The notes under the pieces: generated by a model
What the model was told of the DNA's origin: nothing
The model's input: only the letters and a program-made list of their open reading frames with translations
Databases searched by the model: none
Assembly (NCBI RefSeq): GCF_003289965.1
Contig: NZ_QMBQ01000006.1
Location: 62,001-126,000, forward strand
DNA length: 64,000 nt
Direction of reading: 5' to 3'
DNA from: Mesorhizobium atlanticum
Lineage (GTDB): Bacteria > Pseudomonadota > Alphaproteobacteria > Rhizobiales > Rhizobiaceae
Position numbers and translations under genes: made by a program
In this document: positions 28,583-37,691 of the stretch, one piece after another
Layout of the letters: every line of letters starts with the position of its first letter
Position numbering within the stretch: the first letter of the stretch is position 1

Positions 28583-28927
28583 CTAGCTCCGGGCGCGCTC
28601 GCGGATGAATATCTGGCGCCTTTCGGGATCAACCACGATGATGCGGCGCATGCCCGGCGTGGATTCGATGTCTCGCCAGACGGGAACCTTGGCTGTAAGC
28701 AGCCTCGCTCGAATACCTTCGAGATCGGTGACGTCAATGCCGAGCATTGTGCCCGGTGAGACGGAATCGTCGCCGGGATAGATCTCGAGAACCATTCCTT
28801 CATTGACGGCAGCCAAGTGCCGTGGCCCGGAGCCATGCTGTTCCTGGACGAACTTGAACCCAAGCAAGCGGTAGACGTCAGCCGTACGTTCGATATCACG
28901 GGCAAAGAGCGTCACGAAGCTAATCAT
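28583..28927 (-). CDS. VOC (glyoxalase/bleomycin resistance)-family protein
   Basis: The 114-residue protein has one vicinal-oxygen-chelate module pair: the N-terminal FVTLFARDIERTADVYRLLGFK and later MVLEIYP and RRIIVVDPERRQIFIRER. The His/Glu metal positions are only partly evident, so enzymatic activity is uncertain. Small stand-alone VOC proteins act as isomerases, dioxygenases or drug-binding proteins. It is convergent with the DUF1311 gene and lies 121 bases beyond the start of the MBL hydrolase gene. Confidence concerns the fold, not the function. Confidence 0.8.
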   Translation of the reverse strand: MISFVTLFARDIERTADVYRLLGFKFVQEQHGSGPRHLAAVNEGMVLEIYPGDDSVSPGTMLGIDVTDLEGIRARLLTAKVPVWRDIESTPGMRRIIVVDPERRQIFIRERARS

Positions 28928-28987
28928 CCGTCCTGATCCTCGGCTGGGCGATGCTCGGTTTGCTTCAGATGTTGGGAATTTGTCCCA

Positions 28988-29806
28988 TCATTCTGATTCA
29001 ACAGGAATTTCGATCACCATGCCATCATAGGCCGGCACCACGTGCTCCGGCGTTTCGGCCATCACCACGGCATAGTCCAGCGGCACGTGCATATGCGTCA
29101 GCACGGCCTTGTTCGGAGCCAGTTTCTCGATCCAGCCCAGAGCCTGGCCGAGCGACAGATGGCTGGGATGGGTGTTGTACTGCAGCGCGTCGAGCACCAG
29201 CATGTCGAGGCCGCGCAAGCGCTCGGCCGTGGCGGCCGGGAAGTCGCTGATATCCGGACAGTAGGCAAGCCCGCCGATGCGGAAGCCCAGCGAAATGATG
29301 TCGCCATGGATCTGCGGCAGCGGCTCAAGGGTGAGGGCGCCCCCCTCGCCTTCGATTACCACCGGTTTGGCATGATGGATCATGTGGGCCTCGACGATCG
29401 GCGGATACGAGCTGCCCGGCGGCGTCTCGAAGCAATAGCCGAAGGCCTGGCGCAGCCGCTCCATCGTCGGTTCGTCGGCGTAAATGTCGATCCTGTGCCG
29501 CTGGTCGTGCACAAAACCGCGCAGATCGTCGATGCCATGGATATGGTCGGCATGCGGATGGGTATACACGACGGCGTCGATACGCCTGACCGAAGCCATC
29601 AGCATCTGCTGGCGGAAATCCGGTCCGGTGTCGATGACGACCGTGGTGCGCGCACCGTTGGTGGCAATGCGCTCGACCAGGGCTGCCGTGCGCATGCGCC
29701 GGTTCTTCGGATTCGCGGGATCACAATTGCCCCAATCGCCGGTGATGCGCGGCGTGCCTGGCGATGAGCCGCAGCCAAGGATGGTGAAGCGCAGCCGGTC
29801 GCTCAT
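28988..29806 (-). CDS. MBL-fold metallohydrolase (PhnP-like)
   Basis: The 272-residue metallo-beta-lactamase-fold enzyme has the metal-binding THPHADHIHGIDD (H83, H85, D87, H88) and further His residues in later motifs, and resembles the PhnP/RNase Z branch that acts on cyclic phosphodiesters. No phn genes are nearby; it is the last gene of the metG-tatD run, an order found in many alphaproteobacteria. Its ATG overlaps the tatD stop by 4 bases. The substrate cannot be deduced. Confidence 0.9.
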   Translation of the reverse strand: MSDRLRFTILGCGSSPGTPRITGDWGNCDPANPKNRRMRTAALVERIATNGARTTVVIDTGPDFRQQMLMASVRRIDAVVYTHPHADHIHGIDDLRGFVHDQRHRIDIYADEPTMERLRQAFGYCFETPPGSSYPPIVEAHMIHHAKPVVIEGEGGALTLEPLPQIHGDIISLGFRIGGLAYCPDISDFPAATAERLRGLDMLVLDALQYNTHPSHLSLGQALGWIEKLAPNKAVLTHMHVPLDYAVVMAETPEHVVPAYDGMVIEIPVESE

Positions 29807-30597
29807 GTCCGCGCCATGTCCGGACGCGGCATCTTGGTGAACAGCCTGAAGAAGTTGCCGGTGGTGATATCGGCTATTTCGGTTTCGCTGACACCGATGA
29901 TCTCGGAGAGCACCTTCGCCGTGTTCGTGACATAAGCCGGTTCGTTGCGTTTTCCCCGATGCGGGATCGGCGCGAGATAGGGCGCGTCGGTCTCGACCAG
30001 CAGCCGGTCGCGTGGAACATCGGCCGCGATGGCGCGCAGCTCGGGGGAATTTTTGAAGGTCAGGATGCCGGAGAAGGAGACATAGCCGCCCAGCGCCACG
30101 CCGATTTCGGCCAGCCCGCGTCCGGACGAAAAACAGTGCAGAATGAAGGGGAAGGCGCCCTTCCCTGTCTCGTCCTCGAGGATCGACGCCACGTCGTCAT
30201 CGGCATTGCGCGCATGGATGACCAGCGGCAGGCCGGTCCGGCGCGCTGCCGCGATATGGGTGCGGAAACCTTGCGCCTGCGCATCACGCGGCGCCTTGTC
30301 ATAGTGGTAATCCAGCCCGGCTTCGCCGATCGCCACCACCTTTGGATGCTCGGCAAGCCGCACCAATTCGTCGGCGGTCACGTCAAGTTCTTCCGACGCA
30401 TTGTGCGGGTGGGTGCCGACCGAGCAATAGACATCGTCGAAAGTTTCAGCGATTTCAAGGACCTGCTGAAAACGCTTCACGCGCGTCGAGATCGTGACCA
30501 TGCGGCCTACTCCGGCGGCGAGGGCGCGGGCGACGATGGCCGCCCGCTCCTCGGCGAAGTCCGGAAAGTCGAGATGGCAATGGCTGTCGACCAGCAT
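29803..30597 (-). CDS. tatD: TatD-family metal-dependent hydrolase
   Basis: The 264-residue TIM-barrel nuclease/hydrolase starts with the metal-binding DSHCHLDF and carries GEAGLDYHYD, VIHARNADDD, HCFSS and the late ETDAPYLAP, all diagnostic of TatD. Members are 3'-5' DNases or D-aminoacyl-tRNA hydrolases. ATG 30597 overlaps the last base of the metG stop (TGATG), so the two are coupled. The longer open frame upstream lies inside metG and is not used. Confidence 0.94.
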   Translation of the reverse strand: MLVDSHCHLDFPDFAEERAAIVARALAAGVGRMVTISTRVKRFQQVLEIAETFDDVYCSVGTHPHNASEELDVTADELVRLAEHPKVVAIGEAGLDYHYDKAPRDAQAQGFRTHIAAARRTGLPLVIHARNADDDVASILEDETGKGAFPFILHCFSSGRGLAEIGVALGGYVSFSGILTFKNSPELRAIAADVPRDRLLVETDAPYLAPIPHRGKRNEPAYVTNTAKVLSEIIGVSETEIADITTGNFFRLFTKMPRPDMART

Positions 30598-32138
30598 CAG
30601 GCGCCCTGCTCGACATAACGCGGGAACACGCCCTCCGGCGCTGGCAAAGCGGTGCCGGGCACCAGCGCGTGGTCGGCATGGACGTGCTCGAAAGCACGCC
30701 TGTCCGCCGGCACAGCCAACAGATCGAGGAGCTTGGCGGCCGATCCGGGAACGAAGGGCTGGCAAAGCAGTGTCACGCGTCGCACCAGTTCAGCCGTTGT
30801 CCACAAGACCGTCTCCATCCGCTCCGGATCGGTCTTCTTAAGCGCCCACGGCTCCTGGGAGGCGAAATAGCGATCCGCTTCCGCCACCACGCCGAAGATC
30901 GCGGCCAGCGCCAGATGGATGCCCTGCTCCGCCATAGCCCTGCGGGCCACCGCCAACGCCTCCACGGCCTGATCGAGGATGGCAGCGTCGGCCTCGGTGA
31001 GCTCGCCGCGCTTCGGCACGGCGCCGCCGCAGTTCTTTGCAATCATCGACAGCGAGCGCTGCGCCAGATTGCCGAGGCCGTTGGCGAGATCGGCGTTGGT
31101 GCGGTTGACGATCGCTTCGTGGCTGTAGCTGCCGTCCTGGCCGAACGGCACCTCGCGCAGGAAGAAATAGCGCACCCGGTCGAGGCCGTAATGCTCGACC
31201 ATGGTGAACGGGTCGATGACGTTGCCGACCGACTTGGACATCTTCTCACCGCGGTTGAACAGGAAGCCGTGGGCGAAAACGCGCTTCGGCAACTCTATTC
31301 CTGCCGACATCAGAAAGGCCGGCCAATAGACCGCGTGGAAGCGCACGATATCCTTGCCAATAATGTGCGTGGCCGGCCAGTAGCGCCATTGCCCGGCCTT
31401 GGTGTCCGGATAGCCGGCGGCGGTAATGTAGTTGGTCAAGGCATCGACCCAGACATACATCACATGCTTGTCGTCGCCAGGCACGGGCACGCCCCATTTG
31501 AAGGTCGTGCGCGAGATCGACAGGTCCTTCAGCCCTGACTTGACGAAGCTCATTACTTCGTTGCGCCGCTCGGCCGGCCCGACGAAGTCGGGCTGGCTCT
31601 CGTAGAGCGCCAGCAATTTGTCTTGATAGGCGGATAGCCGGAAGAAATAGCTCTCTTCTTCGTTCCATTCGACCGGCGAGCCAAGCGGTTCGCGCCGCAC
31701 GCCGTCGTCGCCGACAGTGGTCTCGGCTTCGTCGAAATAGGCTTCCTGGCGAACCGAATACCAGCCGCTATAGCGGTCAAGGTAGATATCGCCATTGGCG
31801 GCCATCGCCTTCCAGATCGCCTGGCAGGATGCATAGTGGCGCGGTTCGGTCGTGCGGATGAATTCATCATTCGAGGCGCCGAGCGTCTCGGTCATCGAGC
31901 GAAAGATCGCCGAGTTGCGGTCGGCAAGCGCGATTGGCGTGATACCTTCCTTCTCGGCCGTCTGCTGCATCTTGAGGCCGTGCTCGTCGGTGCCGGTGAG
32001 AAAGAACACGTCCTTGCCGTCGAGGCGCTGGAAGCGGGCCAGGGCGTCGCTGGCGATGACCGTATAGGCATGACCGATATGCGGCTTGCCGTTCGGATAG
32101 AAAATGGGAGTCGTCAGGTAGTATTTTTCGCGTGACAT
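30597..32138 (-). CDS. metG: Methionyl-tRNA synthetase
   Basis: The 513-residue class I enzyme charges tRNA-Met. It has the HIGH motif (HIGHAYT, residues 20-26), the zinc-less connective domain starting at TGTDEHGLKM, and the catalytic KMSKS loop in RGEKMSKSVGNV; the anticodon-binding domain fills the C terminus. The extra C-terminal dimerisation domain of E. coli MetG is absent, as usual in alphaproteobacteria. Start is the Met beginning MSREKYYLTTPIFYPNGKPH. It is followed directly by tatD and preceded by a hairpin at 32219-32253. Confidence 0.97.
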   Translation of the reverse strand: MSREKYYLTTPIFYPNGKPHIGHAYTVIASDALARFQRLDGKDVFFLTGTDEHGLKMQQTAEKEGITPIALADRNSAIFRSMTETLGASNDEFIRTTEPRHYASCQAIWKAMAANGDIYLDRYSGWYSVRQEAYFDEAETTVGDDGVRREPLGSPVEWNEEESYFFRLSAYQDKLLALYESQPDFVGPAERRNEVMSFVKSGLKDLSISRTTFKWGVPVPGDDKHVMYVWVDALTNYITAAGYPDTKAGQWRYWPATHIIGKDIVRFHAVYWPAFLMSAGIELPKRVFAHGFLFNRGEKMSKSVGNVIDPFTMVEHYGLDRVRYFFLREVPFGQDGSYSHEAIVNRTNADLANGLGNLAQRSLSMIAKNCGGAVPKRGELTEADAAILDQAVEALAVARRAMAEQGIHLALAAIFGVVAEADRYFASQEPWALKKTDPERMETVLWTTAELVRRVTLLCQPFVPGSAAKLLDLLAVPADRRAFEHVHADHALVPGTALPAPEGVFPRYVEQGA

Positions 32139-32218
32139 GGATGAACCGTCATGAATATCTGAATGTGAGTTGTGGCGGTGGATATCGCATCGGAACGCCG
32201 ATTGCCATCCCGAGGCCA

Positions 32219-32253
32219 ATGCATGCCGCCCGAAAGTGGGCAACGGCATGCAT
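32219..32253. repeat. Intergenic hairpin between holB and metG
   Basis: The 10-base arms ATGCATGCCG (32219-32228) and CGGCATGCAT (32244-32253) are exact complements, and the 15-base loop contains GCCC/GGGC around GAAAGT. There is no T-run, so it is not a standard terminator. The GCATG-CCCGAAAGTGGG layout resembles a shortened member of the GAGCATGA palindrome family at 9711 and 58134. Confidence 0.6.
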
Positions 32254-32264
32254 CGAACGGGCCG

Positions 32265-33320
32265 TCACATTCGCATCGCAGAATTCAGGCGGTCGATCAT
32301 GGTCAGGGCGTGCTGCTTCTTGTCGAGATTGTAGGTCTCGGCCTCAGATATCGTGTTCAGCGCCTCCTGCCAAGCCTCGGACAGCGTTTTGGCCCTGGCG
32401 AGGTCGCCGGACAAGGCTGCTTCGCTGGCGGCGGCCGATAGCAGATCGAGCGCGCGGCGGTTGAAGATGTCGAACTGGATCGACTGGTCGCGTCCCGCCA
32501 CGGCCTCGGCGAGGCGGTGGGCGCCGGCAATGTCGGGCTTCCCGGCCGCCACCAGTGCGTCAAGCGCGCCGGCGATCTCCAGCCCGCCATATTGGGTGAG
32601 CAGGATGGCGTTGCGTGCGCTGCCCCCTGCCCGCTCGGCGAGCGCTGCGCGTGCGGCCGGATCATCCGGCGGCGGCGGTTCGACATTCTCCAGCACGGCC
32701 ATCAACTCGTCGGCCGCGAGCGGCGCCAGCCGCACCATCTGGCAACGCGAGCGGATCGTCGGCAGCAGGCTGCCCGGCGCGTGCACAATGAGAATGAACA
32801 AAGTGCGCGCCGGCGGCTCCTCAAGATTCTTGAGCAAGGCATTGGCGGCATTGGTGTTCATGTCGTCGGCCGGATCGACGATGACGACGCGGTAGCTGCC
32901 GTCATGCGAGGTCATGGACAGGAAGCGGCTGACCCTGCGGATTTCATCCACGGTCAGCACCGACTTGAAGCTCTTGGTCTTGTCGTTGGCGGGGCGCGTC
33001 AGATGCAACACGCCCGGATGCGCCCCGGTGGCGATCTGGCGAAACAGCGGGGAAGCCGGATCGGGAACCGCTAGCGTGTCGGGCGCCGTCCTGAAATCCG
33101 GATATCTCAGAAGATGGTGCGCCAGGTGGAAGGCGAGCGTGGCCTTGCCGATGCCGAGCGGCCCGGTAAAAATCAGCGCATGCGGCAGCTTGCCCGAGCG
33201 GTAGGCGCCGGCGAGCATGCCTGCCGCCGACGCGTGGCCGATCAACCGCGGCGTTTCGGCCGGCTCAGGCACGCCGTCCAACGTGTCGTGCTGTTCTGGA
33301 GCGATGCGTTCGAAGATCAT
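32265..33320 (-). CDS. holB: DNA polymerase III delta' subunit
   Basis: The 351-residue clamp-loader subunit has an N-terminal AAA+ domain: Walker A-like GPLGIGKATLAF with Ala in place of Ser/Thr after GK, consistent with delta' being a non-hydrolysing subunit, and the SRC motif in TIRSRCQMVRL. The DPADDMNTNAANALLKNLEEPP stretch (split by sensor residues) is typical of HolB. Start ATG 33320 overlaps the tmk stop by 4 bases. The order tmk-holB-metG-tatD is a conserved bacterial replication/translation cluster. Confidence 0.94.
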   Translation of the reverse strand: MIFERIAPEQHDTLDGVPEPAETPRLIGHASAAGMLAGAYRSGKLPHALIFTGPLGIGKATLAFHLAHHLLRYPDFRTAPDTLAVPDPASPLFRQIATGAHPGVLHLTRPANDKTKSFKSVLTVDEIRRVSRFLSMTSHDGSYRVVIVDPADDMNTNAANALLKNLEEPPARTLFILIVHAPGSLLPTIRSRCQMVRLAPLAADELMAVLENVEPPPPDDPAARAALAERAGGSARNAILLTQYGGLEIAGALDALVAAGKPDIAGAHRLAEAVAGRDQSIQFDIFNRRALDLLSAAASEAALSGDLARAKTLSEAWQEALNTISEAETYNLDKKQHALTMIDRLNSAMRM

Positions 33321-33991
33321 GCCGGCGCCGTCTCGATCCTTTGCGCCGGCATCCTCTCTTCCAGCGCCGCGAATACAGCGGCGGTGACGACATTTTCCAC
33401 CGTATCGGGATCGGCGGCCGCGTCGATGACGATGCATCGCTCCGGCTCTGCCTCGGCGATGGCCAGGAAAGCCTCGCGCCGGCGCCGGTGGATGGCCAAG
33501 GTCTCTTTCTCGAAGCGGTCGGCGGCGTCCCCTGCCCCGCGTCGCGCCGCGGCCCGCTTCAGGCCTTCAGCCGGATCGATGTCGAAGATCAGGGTCATGT
33601 CCGGCATCATGCCGTTGATGGCGACCGCCTCCAGCGCCCTCATGAAGTCGGGGTCGATGCCGCCCGTCACACCCTGGTAGACGCGCGAGGAATCGATGAA
33701 ACGGTCGCACAAAACGATCGAGCCGCGCTCGACCGCGGGCCGGATGACCTGCTCGACATGATCGGAACGGGCGGCGGCGAACAGGATTGCCTCCATCTTC
33801 GGGCCGAACGGCTCGGCCGCGCCAGACAGAAGCACGTGCCTTACCGCCTCGGCGCCAGGCGATCCACCCGGCTCGCGGGTGACCAGAACCTCGTATTTCT
33901 TGGCGCGCATGCGCCGCGCCAGCCGCTCGATCTGCGTCGACTTGCCTGCTCCTTCGCCGCCCTCGAAGGTGATGAAAAATCCGCTCGCCAA
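33317..33991 (-). CDS. tmk: Thymidylate kinase
   Basis: The enzyme phosphorylates dTMP to dTDP. It has the P-loop FEGGEGAGKSTQ, the DRX motif DRFIDSSRVYQG, and the LID region after AEGLKRAAARRG. I start it at TTG 33991 (224 residues), which puts the P-loop at the usual distance from the N terminus; an upstream GTG at 34051 would add 20 residues without conserved features and cannot be excluded. No strong Shine-Dalgarno marks either start. It overlaps holB by 4 bases and follows the carboxypeptidase-like gene. Confidence 0.92.
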   Translation of the reverse strand: MASGFFITFEGGEGAGKSTQIERLARRMRAKKYEVLVTREPGGSPGAEAVRHVLLSGAAEPFGPKMEAILFAAARSDHVEQVIRPAVERGSIVLCDRFIDSSRVYQGVTGGIDPDFMRALEAVAINGMMPDMTLIFDIDPAEGLKRAAARRGAGDAADRFEKETLAIHRRRREAFLAIAEAEPERCIVIDAAADPDTVENVVTAAVFAALEERMPAQRIETAPA

Positions 33992-34063
33992 TCGAGACTG
34001 CCTTTGCCCGTGCTGGCCGCTGTCATAGCTCCCGTCCGACAAAAGGTCCACGAACTTGCCCGA

Positions 34064-35242
34064 TCACAAATGTTTCTGACGCAGCCAGCCGACGGCGAGT
34101 TCCTTGACGGCATCCAGCGCCCGCTGGGGCAGCGTACCCACTTTCACCGACTCGGCGGCATAGAGCGGCGTCTGCTGGCTGAGCGTATCGCCTATCCAAA
34201 CGCGCAGCTCACCAACCGGTTGCCCTTCCTCGATCGGCGCCGACACTGGACCTTGATAGACGATCCTGGCGGTCAGCTTGTCGCGATTGGCTATCGGCAG
34301 AAAGATGTCCACGGGGCCTTTGGCTTTCAAGGCCAGGTCGGATTTGGCGCCGCCGAAGACCTGCGCTTCCCCGACCACCTCGTCCTTGGCGAAGATCTCG
34401 GTCTTCTGGAAGGACCGCGAGCCCCAGTCGAGCAGCTTGCGCGCCTCCTCGGAGCGCTCGCGGTCGTTCGCCAGTCCGGTGAGCGCCGCGATCACGCGGA
34501 TGCCGTTGTGACTGACGGTGCCGACCAGGCCGAAGCCCGCCTGTTCGCTGGCGCCGGCGACAAAGCCGTCGGCTTCGATGCCCATGGCGATCAGCGGATT
34601 GCGGTTCCTCTGCGCGATCTTGTTCCAGGTGAAGTCCGGCTGGCCGTAATAGTGGAAGAATTCGGGATAGTCGCGCCACAGATGCAGTGCCAGCATCGTC
34701 AGCTCGCGCACCGTCGTCTGCTGGCCGTCGGCAGGCAGGCCGGTCGAATTGACGAAGGTCGATTTCGACAGGCCGAGCTGGCGGGCGCGATCGGTCATCT
34801 GCGCGGCGAAATTCGCTTCCGAGCCCGCCATGCCCTCGGCAAGCACGATGCAGCCGTCATTGGCAGCCTGCACGGTGACACCCTGGATAAGGTCCTCGAC
34901 GCGGACCTCGGATTTGAGCTTTGCGAACATGGTCGAAGTCCCGGACGGCGCGCCGCCGGTGCGCCAGGCGTTTTCGCTGACGACGAACGTGTCGTCGAGC
35001 GTGATCCGCTTCGACTTGATGGCGTTGAAGACCATTTCCATCGTCATCAGCTTGGCCATCGAGGCTGGCGGGATCGGCTTGTCGGGGTCCTTGGCGAAGA
35101 GCACCGTGCCGGTGTCCGCATCGATCATGAACACCTGCGTCGCCTTGGTCTCGAACAACTGCGCGCTCGCCGGGGCGGCGCAAAGCAGCGCCAGCACCAA
35201 TCCCAGAAGGCTGGCGAGAGGCGGAAGAGTGCGCAATTGCAT
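34064..35242 (-). CDS. D-alanyl-D-alanine carboxypeptidase-family protein with degraded motifs
   Basis: The 392-residue protein has a signal peptide (ending CAAPASAQ) and the PBP5/DacF fold, followed by a C-terminal PBP5-associated domain. The nucleophile motif SMAK is intact in PPASMAKLMTME. However, the second motif, usually SGN or SAN, reads AAND in VQAANDGC, and the third, usually KTG in DGLKTG, reads VAG in EADGFVAGASEQAG. The rest of the region is well conserved. It could be a weakly active or non-catalytic peptidoglycan-binding form. Genes tmk and rlpA flank it on the same strand. Confidence 0.88.
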   Translation of the reverse strand: MQLRTLPPLASLLGLVLALLCAAPASAQLFETKATQVFMIDADTGTVLFAKDPDKPIPPASMAKLMTMEMVFNAIKSKRITLDDTFVVSENAWRTGGAPSGTSTMFAKLKSEVRVEDLIQGVTVQAANDGCIVLAEGMAGSEANFAAQMTDRARQLGLSKSTFVNSTGLPADGQQTTVRELTMLALHLWRDYPEFFHYYGQPDFTWNKIAQRNRNPLIAMGIEADGFVAGASEQAGFGLVGTVSHNGIRVIAALTGLANDRERSEEARKLLDWGSRSFQKTEIFAKDEVVGEAQVFGGAKSDLALKAKGPVDIFLPIANRDKLTARIVYQGPVSAPIEEGQPVGELRVWIGDTLSQQTPLYAAESVKVGTLPQRALDAVKELAVGWLRQKHL

Positions 35243-35359
35243 GAAATGTCGACCCAATCTGAGCAAAACCGAAGAGTCGCCCCGGAATTGCACAAAGACT
35301 ACCCCGCGGCCAAGCTAGCAGGGTTTTTTCGGCCGGATCAACGTGCAGCGCGAATTTGA

Positions 35360-36625
35360 TCAGTTACGCACAACCAGCGCGTCCGGCGCGCCATGCGACC
35401 AGGCTGCCTGGAGCAGGTCGTCAATGCTGCCGTGCCCATCCGGATAGACATTGACCGCGTACCAGTCATTGCCGTCAAGCTCGGTGCGCTGGATCTCGGT
35501 CCGGCCGAACGGCTCGAGCGCCGCGGCCACACGCTTGGCCTCGGCGGCTTCGTCGAAGGAACCGGCGGCGACGTAGTCGGATCCAGGCGCCTGCTCCTGG
35601 CGGTTCGATTTCTTCCACGATTGCAGGATATCGGCCGGCGACATGCCGCCGGCATCGAGCGCGGCAAAGACATCGGCGCGCTTCACCCGCTCATCCGCAT
35701 AGGACAGCGAAGCCATGGCGAAGGGCGAGTTCGGCGGCAGGCCGAGATCCGGCCGCTCCGGCACGATCGGTCCGAAATCGGGCAGCACGACATCGCCGGC
35801 GCCTTGCACCGAGAACGCTGCCGGCTGCACGGTCGCCTGCTCCGACAGGCCCGGCTGCGCGGCAAATGCCTGCCCCGAATTGGTCAACTGTCCAGGGAAC
35901 GGCACGGCCGCCGGCGGCGCGCCCACCGACAAGCTCGGCGACGGACCGTTCATGGCCACCATCACGCCGGTCGGCAAACCGTCCGACGGATCCGGCCGGT
36001 TCTTGCCGGGGTGGTAGGACGCCACCAGATACTGATCATCGTCGCCATCGAGCGGCGCGCGGCCGACATATTCGACTTTGACCCGGGCCGTGCCGACCTT
36101 GTCATAGTCGAGCATTTGCGCGGCTCGTTCGGAGACGTCGATGATACGGCCTTCATGATAGGGACCGCGGTCGTTGACGCGGACGATCACGGAACTGCCG
36201 GTATCCAGATTGGTGACGCGGGCATAGCTCGGCAGCGGCATCGTTGGATGCGCCGCCGTCAGATGCGTCATGTCATAGACTTCGCCATTGGCGGTCAAAC
36301 GCCCGTGAAAGGCGTCGCCATACCAGGAGGCCAGGCCGACCTTGGTGAAGCCCTTCTTGTCTTCCTTCGGATAGTACCACTTGCCGCGAACCTGGTAGGG
36401 CTTGCCGAGTTGGTCGCGGCCGCCGCCACGGCGCATGAATTGGACGCGCGGGCTTGCCTTCACGCCATATTCGGATTCGGCGAAATATTCCTTGGGACGG
36501 GCCTTCTTGTAGACCATCCCCTTCGGCTCGGGTTGCGAGGCGCAGGCAGCCAGCAGCAGGCCCGAAAGGGCGCACAGGGCGAAAGCAGAAGCGCGACGAA
36601 GACGCGGGCGCGCCGGAGTCTGCAT
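35360..36625 (-). CDS. rlpA: RlpA-like septal lipoprotein
   Basis: The 421-residue lipoprotein has a type II signal with lipobox LLAAC (Cys28), a double-psi beta-barrel (about 95-190) with VGLASWYGDAFHGRLTANGE and VNDRGPYHEGRIIDVSERAA, a long Pro-rich linker, and a C-terminal SPOR domain (about 345-421) that binds denuded glycan strands. In Pseudomonas RlpA is a lytic transglycosylase at the septum. The catalytic-type Asp-Arg of the barrel (NDRGPYHEGR) is present. The gene is followed on the same strand by the carboxypeptidase-like gene after 117 bases. Confidence 0.92.
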   Translation of the reverse strand: MQTPARPRLRRASAFALCALSGLLLAACASQPEPKGMVYKKARPKEYFAESEYGVKASPRVQFMRRGGGRDQLGKPYQVRGKWYYPKEDKKGFTKVGLASWYGDAFHGRLTANGEVYDMTHLTAAHPTMPLPSYARVTNLDTGSSVIVRVNDRGPYHEGRIIDVSERAAQMLDYDKVGTARVKVEYVGRAPLDGDDDQYLVASYHPGKNRPDPSDGLPTGVMVAMNGPSPSLSVGAPPAAVPFPGQLTNSGQAFAAQPGLSEQATVQPAAFSVQGAGDVVLPDFGPIVPERPDLGLPPNSPFAMASLSYADERVKRADVFAALDAGGMSPADILQSWKKSNRQEQAPGSDYVAAGSFDEAAEAKRVAAALEPFGRTEIQRTELDGNDWYAVNVYPDGHGSIDDLLQAAWSHGAPDALVVRN

Positions 36626-36785
36626 GTTTTCGATTGTCCCCTACCGTGCTGCCACCCGACGGAGCCAAGCGTCCGCCGATGCCAGCAACACCTTGATCCC
36701 AATCCCTTTGTGCACAGGAATTGCTTATCACGATGTTAACCGATTATGGCCGCAACAGGGCGAGATTGTGGCGCGCGTACACACA

Positions 36786-37676
36786 TCAGATCACTCCGCG
36801 CGTTTCGGCCACGACATAGTCTATCAGACTTCGGACCTTGCGCGGCAATACCCGCCCCTCAAGCCACACCATCGAAACGGGCGAGGTCGGGTTGGAATAG
36901 CCGGGCAGCACCTGGACGAGCCCCATGGCTTTCATGTCCGCGCCGATCACGAATCGCGGACAAAACGAGATCCCCAGACCAGCCCGCGCTAGGTCCAGCG
37001 CCACTTGCGCGGAGTTCACCATGAAGCGGGCATGAACCGGGAATTCCTCGGTCCGCCCGTCATGTTCCAGCGGCCAGTGCATGGCATCGCGGCGGTTTGT
37101 GTCAACGATGCAGTCGTGCCGTAACAGATCCCCGGGGCTTTCGGGAGTTCCTCGACGAGCGATATAGTCCGTGGAAGCGAGCATGATGCTCGAGATCGTG
37201 CCGAGCTTGCGGGTCACCAGCGACCTTTGGTTCGACTCGCCGATCCGGAAGGCCACGTCCACGCCGCGCGCGGCAAGGTCGATATAGGCATCGTCCAGTT
37301 GCAGATCGATCACCAGATCGGGGTGGTTCATTGCAAAGCCACGCAGGAGTGCCTGCACATGCGTCTGGCCGAAGGTCACCGGCGCCGATACCCGCAGGCT
37401 TCCCGACAGCCCCCTTCCCTCCTCGGTAAAGCTCGCAAGCAGGTCGTCGGTATCGTCGAGCAGCGCCGGAGCCCGCCGCAGCAGGTCCTCGCCCTCGGGC
37501 GTGATGCCGACGCGCCGGGTCGTGCGCTGCAGAAGCCTCACGCCAAGGCGCTCCTCCAGCGCGGCCACATATTTTGACGTCAGCCTGTTGGATATTCCCA
37601 GGCGTTCGGCCGCCTGGCTGAACGAACCGGCCCGGGCGGTGGCCACGAAGGCCCGCAAACAATCGAGAAAGTCCAT
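36786..37676 (-). CDS. LysR-family transcriptional regulator
   Basis: The 296-residue regulator has the N-terminal winged helix-turn-helix (FVATARAGSFSQAAERLGIS and LEERLGVRLLQRTTRRV) and a C-terminal inducer-binding domain. It is transcribed divergently from a dioxygenase-DoxX-GHR-esterase run, the usual target arrangement for LysR regulators. The intergenic region contains a perfect 19-base palindrome 16 bases before its ATG. In E. coli the LysR protein YhaJ controls yqjF/yqjG (DoxX and GHR), so it probably senses a quinone or nitro-aromatic derivative; the inducer is inferred. Confidence 0.9.
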   Translation of the reverse strand: MDFLDCLRAFVATARAGSFSQAAERLGISNRLTSKYVAALEERLGVRLLQRTTRRVGITPEGEDLLRRAPALLDDTDDLLASFTEEGRGLSGSLRVSAPVTFGQTHVQALLRGFAMNHPDLVIDLQLDDAYIDLAARGVDVAFRIGESNQRSLVTRKLGTISSIMLASTDYIARRGTPESPGDLLRHDCIVDTNRRDAMHWPLEHDGRTEEFPVHARFMVNSAQVALDLARAGLGISFCPRFVIGADMKAMGLVQVLPGYSNPTSPVSMVWLEGRVLPRKVRSLIDYVVAETRGVI

Positions 37677-37691
37677 ATTGCCCCCTCATAT

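Noticed and set aside
33341..35359. Plus-strand ORF (672 codons) across tmk and the carboxypeptidase-like gene
   Set aside because: It spans two well-supported minus-strand genes and shows no recognisable domain.
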